The notes under the pieces: model-generated
What the model was told of the DNA's origin: nothing
Database searches by the model: none
Seen by the model: the letters and a program-made list of their open reading frames with translations, nothing else
Translations under genes and position numbers: made by a program
Shown here: one piece after another, positions 48,166 through 56,014 of the stretch
Numbering within the stretch: position 1 is the first letter of the stretch
Layout: each line of letters begins with the position of its first letter
Assembly: GCA_016176845.1 (NCBI GenBank)
Contig: JACOWJ010000028.1
Coordinates: 1-57,227 of the forward strand
Source of the DNA: Nitrospinota bacterium
GTDB lineage: Bacteria; 2-12-FULL-45-22; JACOWJ01
DNA length: 57,227 nucleotides
Reading direction: 5' to 3'

Positions 48166-49407
48166 ATGAGGAAAGAGGAATTCTTCAAGGATGCTGTTCC
48201 CAACTCCAATGGCCCCCTGGAAGGCATCCGGGTCATGGAAGCCACCACGGCCGTCGCCGGGCCCCTCGTCGGGACGCTCCTGGCCGACCTGGGGGCCGAG
48301 AACATCAAGATCGAGCAGCCCGGAACCGGTGACATGTGCCGGCGCACGGGACCCTTCGTGGAGAGCAGCTCCCCCCTGGACTCCAGCAGCCTCTTCCTCT
48401 CCGTCAATCGCAACAAGAAGAACATCACCCTGAACCTGAAGTCCCCCAAAGGGCAGGAGCTCTTCAAGGAGCTGGCCAGGCGGATGGACATCCTCGTCGA
48501 GAACTTCAAGCCCGGGACCCTGTCCGGATGGGGCCTGGGCTACGAGGAGATCAAGCAGGTCAAGCCCGACATCATCTATACCTCCGTCTCCGGCTACGGC
48601 CAGTTTGGCCCCCGAAGCCCGAAGCCCAGCTACGATGCGGTGGGACAGGCCATGGGGGGGCTGATGGGCGTCACGGGCTACGAGGACGGCCCTCCCTTGC
48701 GGGCCGGCTTTGGCCTGGGGGACGACCTTGCGGGCTGGCAGGGGGCCTTCGGGAGCATCGCTGCCCTGGTCTACCGGATGAAAACGGGAAAAGGCCAGCA
48801 CGTGGACATCTCCCAGCAGGACACCATCCTTTACTGCAGCGATTGGGGTGTCATGTCCGCCGCCAACGCCAACTACCAATGGAAGCGCATGGGAAGTCGC
48901 GTCCCCGGCGCATCCCCCTACAACACTTACCGTTGTAAGGACGACTACGTCTTCATCGCCATCACCCTGGACAGCCATTGGGCCCGCTTCTGCAAGATCA
49001 TCGGTCGAGAGGAGCTCATCGACGACCCTCGGACCCACTCCCGGCCGACCCGGGCCGAGAACTGGCAGCTCGTGGAGGAGGTGGTCAACGGCTGGGTCAA
49101 GGAGCGCACCGCCGCCGAGGTGGTCGATACTCTGGACGAGGCCCAGCTGGTCTGCGTCCCCATCATGAGCTTTCAGCAGCTCATCCGGGATGAGCACGTT
49201 CTGCAGCGGGATATGGTGGTCGAGGTGGAGCATCCCCTCGCCGGTCCCCTAAAGCTTTATGGGGTCGGGCCCAAGTTCTCGGTGAGCCCCGGCCGGGTAC
49301 GGATGCCGGCCCCCATGCTGGGCCAGCATAACGAGGAGGTCTATGGAGGACTGCTGGGCCTGGGATCGAAGGAGATGACGGCCCTGCGGGAGGAAGGGGT
49401 CGTCTAG
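48166..49407 (+). CDS. CaiB/BaiF (family III) CoA transferase
   Basis: Moves CoA between acyl donors and acids through an enzyme-bound anhydride. The 413 residues show the family start GIRVMEATTAVAGPLVGTLL, LADLGAENIKIEQPGTGD, then NRNKKNITLNLKSPKGQELF and the region of the catalytic Asp (SYDAVGQAMGGLMGVTG, near residue 160). The second domain includes PYNTYRCKDDYVFIAITLDS. ATG 48166 follows GAGGAGGGCGTT. The substrate is unknown. It is convergent with a UroD-family gene only 24 nt away, with a short palindrome (TTGAAAAATTTTTCAA) across the gap that may end both transcripts. Confidence 0.93.
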   Translation: MRKEEFFKDAVPNSNGPLEGIRVMEATTAVAGPLVGTLLADLGAENIKIEQPGTGDMCRRTGPFVESSSPLDSSSLFLSVNRNKKNITLNLKSPKGQELFKELARRMDILVENFKPGTLSGWGLGYEEIKQVKPDIIYTSVSGYGQFGPRSPKPSYDAVGQAMGGLMGVTGYEDGPPLRAGFGLGDDLAGWQGAFGSIAALVYRMKTGKGQHVDISQQDTILYCSDWGVMSAANANYQWKRMGSRVPGASPYNTYRCKDDYVFIAITLDSHWARFCKIIGREELIDDPRTHSRPTRAENWQLVEEVVNGWVKERTAAEVVDTLDEAQLVCVPIMSFQQLIRDEHVLQRDMVVEVEHPLAGPLKLYGVGPKFSVSPGRVRMPAPMLGQHNEEVYGGLLGLGSKEMTALREEGVV

Positions 49408-49431
49408 GACTGAAAGGAATTGAAAAATTTT

Positions 49432-50628
49432 TCAACGGTAGGCTTTGACCGTCTCGATGAAGGCCTCTACGTTCTCTCCGGACGCGGCCGGCGGGATCTC
49501 GCAGCCGCTCATCACGATGTAGTTGGGGACCTCCCGCATGTGATCCAGCATCTCCCGAGTGTCCCGGCGGACCTCCTCCGGGGTGCCGGTGAAGAGGGCC
49601 TTCAAGGGCGAGAGGTTGCCCATGACCGCCACCGTGGGGGGGACCTGGGAGGCCACGGCGGCCAGATCGACGTAAGCGTCCAGGCTCAGTCCCTGGACCC
49701 CCGTGGCGGCCATCTGCCCTATGAGGTGGCCCGTGTTTCCGCAAACGTGGAGTACGAGGAGCGCCCCCCGAACCCCCTCGACCACCCGCCGGACACAGGG
49801 GGCCACGAACTCCTGGTAGGCCTTGGCGGAGAGGAGGCTCGAGGTGGGGTCGCCGACCATCACCAGGTTGGCCCCCGCCTTCACGTGGGCATTGGCGTCG
49901 GCGATGATGATCTCGGTGGCGTAGTCCAGGACCCTTTTCACCAGGGCGGGATCCTTGAAGGTCTTCTTGGTGATGTCCTCGACCCCCATGAGCATGCCGG
50001 CCAGGGAGAAGGGGCCGACGGTCAGGGCACATCGGAGCAGGGTGAAGCCCTGTGCGAAGAGGCGGGTGGTGTGGATGAAATCGGGCCAGCGGCCATCCTG
50101 AGCCGGGTCCAGGGGGCGTAGCCTCTCCAGATCCTCCCAGGATTTGATAGGATGGCTCACCACCATGGGGGGGGAATCGTCGGGCAAGGAGACTTTGCAT
50201 CCCATCGAGCTGAGGGGGATGCCACCGAAGTTGCACATGGCGATATCGGGCTTGAGCCGGGAGACGCCTTGGGAAATGACCTCGAACTGCTTGCGGCTCC
50301 CGCCGATGATGGTCTCACGGATGGTGGCCCCCGCCAGGCGGGCATACTGGTTGATCATCAGGGGAAAGACGATCCGGCGTCCGGCGATCCGGGCCAGCTC
50401 GACCAGGGTCAGCCGGTGCAGCTCCTCTTGAAGCTCCAGCCCCAACGGGCGCAACTCGGGGGTGAGTCCGATCCACCCCAGCAGATCCATCAGGGGCTCG
50501 GTCTTCCGATCGCCTTCCGTCCCTTCCAACCATCGACAGATCCTCTCCCGGCCGGGAAGAGGGTCCCCTCCCCTATTCCATTCCTGTAAGATTCCAACGA
50601 TCCCCTGAGCCTCTTTCGGCAGCGGCAT
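49432..50628 (-). CDS. Uroporphyrinogen decarboxylase-family protein (corrinoid methyltransferase-like)
   Basis: A 398-residue TIM-barrel protein of the UroD superfamily. Features include RIVFPLMINQYARLAGATIR near residue 85, KPDIAMCNFGGIPLSS, ILMGVEDI-type helix LAGMLMGVEDITKKTF, DANAHVKAGANLVMVGDPTS near 235, and the zinc-site-like LHVCGNTGHLIGQMAATG near 292 with GLSLDAYVDL. The His-x-Cys pattern is seen in MtaA/MtbA-type methylcobamide:CoM methyltransferases, so this is likelier a methyl-transfer protein than the heme-pathway HemE. Ribosome-binding site AAGGAGGAG precedes ATG 50628. No corrinoid protein gene is adjacent. Confidence 0.82.
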   Translation of the reverse strand: MPLPKEAQGIVGILQEWNRGGDPLPGRERICRWLEGTEGDRKTEPLMDLLGWIGLTPELRPLGLELQEELHRLTLVELARIAGRRIVFPLMINQYARLAGATIRETIIGGSRKQFEVISQGVSRLKPDIAMCNFGGIPLSSMGCKVSLPDDSPPMVVSHPIKSWEDLERLRPLDPAQDGRWPDFIHTTRLFAQGFTLLRCALTVGPFSLAGMLMGVEDITKKTFKDPALVKRVLDYATEIIIADANAHVKAGANLVMVGDPTSSLLSAKAYQEFVAPCVRRVVEGVRGALLVLHVCGNTGHLIGQMAATGVQGLSLDAYVDLAAVASQVPPTVAVMGNLSPLKALFTGTPEEVRRDTREMLDHMREVPNYIVMSGCEIPPAASGENVEAFIETVKAYR

Positions 50629-50657
50629 CCATTCTCCTCCTTCATTCAGGGACTTTG

Positions 50658-52250
50658 TTAAGAGGGTTTAAGAAGAACGCGGCCTTGGCGGGTCGCGCGC
50701 CGCAACAACGACTCCGTCCGCGCTTTCAAAGCTGGATCGGCCCAAAGCTCGTGCATCTTCCAAGGGAGCCGGTACGTCCAGTTCTCGGCGATCGTGGTTC
50801 CTGGGACATTGATGCGGTCGCGTGTTCCGAACAGATCCTGGATGGGAAGGATCACCAGGTCGGACCCGGCGCCGTAGAGCGCCTCCAGCAGGGCATCGTG
50901 GACGAGGGGATTGAACCTCCGCGCCTGGGATTCGCCAAGGTGCGCCAGCGCGGAGACCTTCAGAACTTCGGCGCGTTCCTCTTCCTTCATCGCATCCCAC
51001 CAGACGGCGAGCGTTTCGGTATCGTGGGTGCCCGAGGTAGCGACCGAGAGCGGCGGATAACTTCGCGGATCGCGGAAGGGCTGGCCCTCTTGGTGCCACT
51101 CCTTTTCCCAGCGGAACACCCGATAGCCCGGTATCCCCAGGCGCGTGAGAGACCCCCGCACGAAATCGGGCACGATTCCCAAATCCTCGGCGACGACGCG
51201 TCGTGCGGCCCCGGCCTGGAAGATCCGCATGATCGTCTCGCCAAGCTTCAGCTGTTCCGGCTCCTCCTGGGGCATGAAGTACGGTTTGGCCCCCGATCTC
51301 GGGCGAACGTACGTCCGGTAGAAGCCGACCACATGGTCAACCCGGTAGTAGTCGAACAGCTCCGCGCTTCGGGCGGCGCGCTGGCGCAGCCATTCATAAC
51401 CATTGCGGGCCATGGCCTCCCAGTCGCAGGGAGGCAATCCCCAGTCTTGTCCCTCGGCGCTGAAGGCGTCGGGCGGCGCGCCTACGTTAGCGTCGAGGCG
51501 CATCTCGGACTGGCGCACCCAGACGTCGGCGCTATCGCGAGCGACCATGAACGGGAGGTCTCCCATCAGCCGGACCTCCACGGTGGACGCGGTACGACGA
51601 GCCTGATGCCACTGCCGGTTCGCGTGCCATTGTACAAATTGGTAGAACAGGATCTCCTCTGCGAGCGATTGTCTGGCCGCCTCGAGGGCCTTCGTTCGTC
51701 GTTCGCGCAACGGCTTCTCCCACCTTCCCCACGAGGTTTTGCGATGGAGATGGAGCGTGCGATAAAGAGCACAATCCGCCAGCCAGTGCTGGTTTTCGCA
51801 ACAGAAGCGCTCGAGCTCGGCGGCGCGCGCCGATGAGGTGTTCCACTCACACTGATAGAAGTGCGCGAAGGAGGCCCTCAAGGCCCTCTCTTTCAGCGGG
51901 CGAATCAGATCATAGGCCACTGCGGGCGCCCGGCGCGCTTTTTCCAGGCGGTTACGGTCAGCCCTGCTGAGCGCGGCCTCTCCTCCGGCCGCGTGAAAGT
52001 CCTCAATCTCCTCCATGCTCAAGTAAAGCGGATCTAAGGCGAAAGCGCTGAAAGGAGAGTAGGGGCTATTCTGCCCCATCGCCGGCTCCCCGATCGGAAG
52101 GAGTTGAAGCACAGAATGGCCGGCTTCGAAAAGCCATCGTGCAAACTCGCCCACCTCGGGGATCTCCCCCACTCCCCAATCGCGAGAGCTACGCAGCGAG
52201 AATAGTGGGACGAGTACTCCCGCCATGCGTTCGGAGAAACGGTTCGTCAT
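50658..52250 (-). CDS. malQ: 4-alpha-glucanotransferase (GH77)
   Basis: Cytoplasmic amylomaltase that rearranges alpha-1,4-glucans. The 530 residues match the usual GH77 length. The start RMAGVLVPLFSLRSSRDWGV with FARWLFEAGHSVLQLLPIGE is characteristic, as is YSPFSAFALDPLYLSM. Catalytic residues are visible: the nucleophile Asp in YYRVDHVVGF near 304, the acid/base Glu in VVAEDLGIVPDF near 358, and the transition-state Asp in TSGTHDTETLAVWW near 412. No strong ribosome-binding site precedes ATG 52250. It lies downstream of the hydrogenase genes on the same strand; a metabolic link is not evident. Confidence 0.95.
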   Translation of the reverse strand: MTNRFSERMAGVLVPLFSLRSSRDWGVGEIPEVGEFARWLFEAGHSVLQLLPIGEPAMGQNSPYSPFSAFALDPLYLSMEEIEDFHAAGGEAALSRADRNRLEKARRAPAVAYDLIRPLKERALRASFAHFYQCEWNTSSARAAELERFCCENQHWLADCALYRTLHLHRKTSWGRWEKPLRERRTKALEAARQSLAEEILFYQFVQWHANRQWHQARRTASTVEVRLMGDLPFMVARDSADVWVRQSEMRLDANVGAPPDAFSAEGQDWGLPPCDWEAMARNGYEWLRQRAARSAELFDYYRVDHVVGFYRTYVRPRSGAKPYFMPQEEPEQLKLGETIMRIFQAGAARRVVAEDLGIVPDFVRGSLTRLGIPGYRVFRWEKEWHQEGQPFRDPRSYPPLSVATSGTHDTETLAVWWDAMKEEERAEVLKVSALAHLGESQARRFNPLVHDALLEALYGAGSDLVILPIQDLFGTRDRINVPGTTIAENWTYRLPWKMHELWADPALKARTESLLRRATRQGRVLLKPS

Positions 52251-52336
52251 GGTTTCAGGTCTGCCTCATCCCCCCGTTCCATGAAGCCGTCCCATGACCC
52301 CCACGCTGGCCGGACTGGCCGGCGTCAGCCCGTTCA

Positions 52337-52699
52337 TCAGCCTCCCACCGTCTTCTGGAGTCGCTCCATGGCCTCCGAGAAGTGCTGCCGTCGGTGCTCT
52401 TCTGCAGCACGGGAATCCTCGGCCTTTTTGGCTAAGCGGCCCTGGCTGCTCTTCTCCATCAGGCCCAGGAAATGCTCGAAGTACTTCACCGCCTCCGAGT
52501 CGGGCGAGAGCTCCTTCATCTTCTCGAAGAGCGGGAGAACCGTGATCCGACCACAGGCATTCAGAATGCCATGCTCCTTATGGCTGGCGGTACAATCGCA
52601 GCAGACTCCATGGCGGGCACACTCGTAATTGGTACAGGGACAGGTGGACTGGATCTTATGCTCGCTACAATAACGAAGCTCGGTTTGAGTTAAAGGCAT
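52337..52699 (-). CDS. Cys-rich DUF6485-like protein beside the hydrogenase
   Basis: A 120-residue cytoplasmic protein. The N-terminal half is cysteine-rich: CSEHKIQSTCPCTNYECARH then GVCCDCTASHKEHGILNACG, seven or more Cys that could hold an Fe-S or zinc centre and match the DUF6485 pattern as I remember it. The C-terminal half is helical and charged (AEDSRAAEEHRRQHFSEAME). ATG 52699 is chosen because GGAGG lies 7-8 nt upstream; a longer frame from 52894 begins in repeat DNA. It is downstream of the [NiFe] hydrogenase large-subunit gene, so a redox role is plausible but unproven. Confidence 0.7.
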   Translation of the reverse strand: MPLTQTELRYCSEHKIQSTCPCTNYECARHGVCCDCTASHKEHGILNACGRITVLPLFEKMKELSPDSEAVKYFEHFLGLMEKSSQGRLAKKAEDSRAAEEHRRQHFSEAMERLQKTVGG

Positions 52700-52872
52700 C
52701 TCTTTTCCTCCGTGTTTCCGGGGGACCAAAGGATCCCCGCTGTTGCTCATGTCGGCCAGCGACTCTGCTCCTTCAGAAGGCGCAGACACACAGCCTCCTT
52801 TTCCAAACGTCCATCGTGGCTCACGACAAGCCGAGAAAGCTCCTTGAATTTCCTTGCCCTTGAGGGGATAAA

Positions 52873-52911
52873 TTTTGCAATTTTCATTTTGCATTTTGCA
52901 CTTTGCATTTC
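52873..52911. repeat. Heptad repeat (TTTGCAT)
   Basis: Units TTTGCAA, TTTTCAT, TTTGCAT, TTTGCAC, TTTGCAT, TTCGTAT between the Cys-rich gene and the hydrogenase large-subunit gene. Confidence 0.75.
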
Positions 52912-52921
52912 GTATTGTCCG

Positions 52922-54421
52922 TTAAACCTCCAGGGCCTTGAGCTCCTTCGAGCCCCGGATCAGGTGGACGGTGCAGGCGATACAGGGATCGAAGGAACGG
53001 ATGACGTGCTGGACCTCGACGGGATTGGCTTCATCCGGCACCGGGGTCCCGATAACCGCCTGCTCGATCGCCCCGGGCTGGTCCATAAAATCCCGGGGGG
53101 AGACGTTCCATGCCGTCGGGGTGATCACTTGATAGGACTCGATGACCCCTTTCTTGATCTGAACCCAATGGCCCAGGGCCCCCCGGGCCGCCTCGGTCAT
53201 CCCAGTGCCGATGGCCTCCTTGGGATGCCGGGGCTTGTGATAGAAGGGCTTGGAGACGTCGATCTGGTGGAGCCACTTCTCGACCTGTGCCAGGGTGCGG
53301 ACCGCCTCGTGGAGCCGCGCCAGGACCCGTGTATAGACGTTGGGCCCCAGCTTTTGGGCCAGATCCAGGACCAGCGGGTCTTGGTCGTTGATCATCCGGG
53401 CCAGCGGCCCCACCTCGGCCACATGATCCCGATAGCGGGGCGACTTGGCGAAGGAGTATTTCTGCGAGTTGGACCGATCCAGGTGGGGGCGGGTCTCCCC
53501 CTGGCCGGGGTGCTTGCCCCCGTCGTAATCCTGGTACCAGGAATGCTTGACGTGCTCGGTGATCCGGGCCTGGTCGAGCTCATGAAATTGCCCATCGAAA
53601 AATCCACGCTTCAGCCAGGGCTGGCCATCGGACTGGTCGTAAACCCCATAGGCGACGAAATTTCCCGGCCCCCGGCCCAGCTTGTCCATGCCCAGCTGCG
53701 GGCCCAGCTGGATGAAAAGCCCCAGGTCGCTCTGAGCATGCCTCCCCTCCCCCATCCATTGATCCACGTCGGCCAGGCTCTTGACCTCCAGCCAGCGATC
53801 CACCTTCCCCCCCAGGATCGTCTCCTCCACGAACTCCCGGGCCTCCATCAAGATGACGAGGGCCTTGGTGATGTGGGCCAGGTCGGGCTTGAAGGTGATC
53901 CCTCCTGGCACAAAGCAGTTGCCATGAGGGTGTTGCCCCCCCAGCAGGGCGAAGATCTCGTCCAGCTTGACTCGGGCCTTGACCGCCCCCAGGTAAGAGG
54001 TGCCCGAGAGGGGAGCCAGGCGTTGGTTCAGTTCGCCGTAAGCCGGATGGTTGGCGTACTTGGGGTTGACCAGGTCGGGGCCAAACAGGGCGTAAAATGC
54101 CGTGGCATGGCTCATGGTGTTCTCGACCCCCAACAGGACGCTCCGCATCAGGTGGGCATTGGGGGGAACCTCGGCCTGGAAGGCATCATCCAGGGCCTTG
54201 GTTGCCGCGATGGAATGGGAGGTAGGACAGACCCCGCAAATCCGTGGGGTGAAAGCCAGCGCATCCATCGGATGTCGCCCCTTGAGCATCAGCTCGAACC
54301 CCCGGAAAAGGGCCCCGGAAGCATAAGCCTCCTGGACGGCTCCCCCTTCCACCTCCACCTTGAACTCCAGATGCCCCTCGATGCGCGTGACGGGGCTCAG
54401 TTCGATCGTACGAATGGCCAT
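52922..54421 (-). CDS. [NiFe] hydrogenase large subunit
   Basis: Carries the NiFe(CN)2CO site for H2 oxidation or evolution. The 499 residues have the N-terminal ligand motif RICGVCPTSH near 61 and the C-terminal DPCIACTVH near 478, supplying the four Ni/Fe cysteines. A 13-residue tail (LIRGSKELKALEV) follows the final His and would be removed by a maturation protease after metal insertion. No signal peptide is seen, and the partner small subunit has none either. ATG 54421 follows GAGAGGAGATCCACC. The small-subunit gene is immediately upstream; no cytochrome b partner or hyp genes lie in the window. The subgroup is inferred to be near the group 1h/1f types. Confidence 0.94.
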   Translation of the reverse strand: MAIRTIELSPVTRIEGHLEFKVEVEGGAVQEAYASGALFRGFELMLKGRHPMDALAFTPRICGVCPTSHSIAATKALDDAFQAEVPPNAHLMRSVLLGVENTMSHATAFYALFGPDLVNPKYANHPAYGELNQRLAPLSGTSYLGAVKARVKLDEIFALLGGQHPHGNCFVPGGITFKPDLAHITKALVILMEAREFVEETILGGKVDRWLEVKSLADVDQWMGEGRHAQSDLGLFIQLGPQLGMDKLGRGPGNFVAYGVYDQSDGQPWLKRGFFDGQFHELDQARITEHVKHSWYQDYDGGKHPGQGETRPHLDRSNSQKYSFAKSPRYRDHVAEVGPLARMINDQDPLVLDLAQKLGPNVYTRVLARLHEAVRTLAQVEKWLHQIDVSKPFYHKPRHPKEAIGTGMTEAARGALGHWVQIKKGVIESYQVITPTAWNVSPRDFMDQPGAIEQAVIGTPVPDEANPVEVQHVIRSFDPCIACTVHLIRGSKELKALEV

Positions 54422-54566
54422 GGTGGATCTCCTCTCGACCTTTTTATAGGCACGAAAAACCGTTGGGATGGAGGCGGACGGGATAAATCCCGCCCCTACA
54501 TTGCCATTGGTCGTCCCAACACTTATTCGTGCTAACGACTTTTTTACCGTGACGGCCTATGGGGTT

Positions 54567-55523
54567 CTATTTCTTCTTATTCTTCCCTGACTTCAGCCGA
54601 TCCGGACAGGCCAGCTTGGCGCTGGCAGCCATGGCCATGTAAGTGGTGCGGCTGGTCCCCAGGGGGAGCTTGCGGGGAAACCCCGCCCGGGTCTTGACGG
54701 TCTCGAAGAAAGGGACATATTCGTCGGGGAAGCCGGGCTCGGTGCAACCCATGCAGGGCGAGCCGGCCCGGGTCTTGCTCGAATGGAGGTTCCACAGGCG
54801 ACGGTTGCAGTCGGAATGCGTCAGGGGCCCTTTGCAGCCCAGCTCCTCGAAAAGACAGCCCTTGTCGGTGAAATGCTCGGCCGATTGCTTGTACTCGAAG
54901 TACTCGTTGTTGGGGCAGGCATCATGGGTGAGGGAGCCGTAAAAATCGAGGGGACGTTGGTACTCGTCCAACTGAATGGCCCCCCCCTTGCCCAGCAGGA
55001 CGGCTGCCAGGGTATGGACCAGCCGGTCGGGGTGGGCCGGGCAACCGGAGATGTTCACCACGGGCAGGCCCGCTTTGGAACGATAATCAGCCCCCAAGAA
55101 CCCCCCTCTCTGGTCCCGGTGGAACTGGAGTCCGGTGGCTTCCGTGGGGTTGGGCTCAGCAGCGGCGATCCCCCCGAAGGAGGCGCAGGTGCCGATGGCC
55201 ACGACGTAATGGGCAGCCCGGGCCAGCTCCTGGACGAGCTCCTTGAATGGCCTCTCTCCTACGATGCAGTACTCCCCGGTCCCGTTGGGGCCGGTCTGAA
55301 CCGCTCCCTCCACGATCAGGACGTCCAGGGGCTTCTCCCCCTGGGCATAGGGCTCCAGCGAGCGCATCGCCTCCGGGCCGCTGGTGGGGTTGATGGTGGG
55401 GTGAAAGGCGATGTTGACCTCGAACCTCCTGATCAGCTGAGCCACGTCCGGCTCATGCGTATTCAGGAAAGAGATGCTGCAGCCATTGTCAGTGGCCCCT
55501 TGGAGCCATACCAGGTTCGCCAT
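54567..55523 (-). CDS. [NiFe] hydrogenase small subunit, signal-less, Asp at a cluster-ligand position
   Basis: Electron-transferring subunit with Fe-S clusters, 318 residues. It starts directly with MANLVWLQGATDNGCSISFL, so it lacks the Tat signal of periplasmic uptake enzymes. In that segment the first proximal-cluster Cys of the CxxC motif is Asp (DNGC). Other cluster motifs are GTCASFGGIAAAEPNP, SGCPAHPDRLV, CLFEELGCKGPLTHSDCNRR and SPCMGCTEPGFPD. A 3-Cys/1-Asp proximal cluster is reported for actinobacterial-type (group 1h) hydrogenases, and the FLGADYRSKAGLP and FEYKQSAEHF segments also look like that group from memory. GGAGG lies 7 nt before ATG 55523. Confidence 0.93.
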   Translation of the reverse strand: MANLVWLQGATDNGCSISFLNTHEPDVAQLIRRFEVNIAFHPTINPTSGPEAMRSLEPYAQGEKPLDVLIVEGAVQTGPNGTGEYCIVGERPFKELVQELARAAHYVVAIGTCASFGGIAAAEPNPTEATGLQFHRDQRGGFLGADYRSKAGLPVVNISGCPAHPDRLVHTLAAVLLGKGGAIQLDEYQRPLDFYGSLTHDACPNNEYFEYKQSAEHFTDKGCLFEELGCKGPLTHSDCNRRLWNLHSSKTRAGSPCMGCTEPGFPDEYVPFFETVKTRAGFPRKLPLGTSRTTYMAMAASAKLACPDRLKSGKNKKK

Positions 55524-55756
55524 ATCGGTTCCTCCCCCATTTGGAGCTCATCCGCAAACCTCTCGAAAGGCTTCCCTCTAAACATTCACGCGAAGAAATG
55601 TCATTTGGATCGTTTGACCCAAACCGATTATAACATACCCGCTTTGCCGGGTGATACAAAATCTGCCTGGGGACTTAGAGCCTATCCGAAAACCTCCCAA
55701 AAGGGCCTGCATTGACCGAAAAAACAAAGGAAGAAGGAGGGTTCCCGGATAGACAG

Positions 55757-55912
55757 TTAGATTGCTTCGTCGCTGGCGCTCCTCGCAATGACACGTAACC
55801 AACCTTGTCATTGCGAGCCCATCGCCGATGGCATTGTCGCCCGGGGAGAAGCTACCTCGCAATGACACGTAACCAACCTTGTCATTGCGAGCGTAGCGAA
55901 GCAATCTCCCAC
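55757..55912. repeat. REP-like inverted array
   Basis: AGATTGCTTCGTCGCTGGCG then CTCCTCGCAATGACA is followed by inverted copies TGTCATTGCGAGC, CTCGCAATGACACGTAACCA and TGTCATTGCGAGCGTAGCGA. The CGTAACCAACCT spacer is repeated twice. Confidence 0.8.
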
Positions 55913-55932
55913 AAGGAAATTCCTATACCTTG
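55912..55932. repeat. AGGAAATTCCT-type element
   Basis: CAAGGAAATTCCTATACCTT, right after the REP-like array. Confidence 0.7.
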
Positions 55933-56014
55933 GACTTAACGAAGAGAGGCTGGGGAAAAGGATCGCAGAAAACCCCGAGGACAGCCCGATGGGTTGAAAA
56001 GTCAGATTTGACTC

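Larger units (their letters stand above)
55524..56014. other. Intergenic region with REP-like palindromes
   Basis: About 490 bp without a gene. It holds one short repeat (CCTATCCGAAAACCTCC, reverse of the 36.75-kb copy), a REP-like inverted array (55757-55912) and an AGGAAATTCCT-type element. Confidence 0.6.

Noticed and set aside
49432-50628. HemE (heme-pathway uroporphyrinogen decarboxylase), given the heavy need for heme
   Set aside because: The sequence has the His-x-Cys motif and length typical of the methyltransferase branch of the superfamily, not the HemE active-site pattern.
1-52911. CRISPR arrays among the repeat tracts
   Set aside because: The repeats are 7-bp units or dispersed singles; no 23-40 bp direct repeats with unique spacers of even length and no cas genes were seen.
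52712-54535. A 607-codon plus-strand frame opposite the hydrogenase large subunit
   Set aside because: Shadow of the hydrogenase gene, whose metal-ligand motifs are intact on the minus strand.
54422-54566. CGGGATAAATCCCG and TTTTTTACCGTGACGG between the hydrogenase genes as a regulatory site or a fifth two-hairpin copy
   Set aside because: The first is a common short palindrome with no clear role; the second matches only the first few bases of the two-hairpin element.
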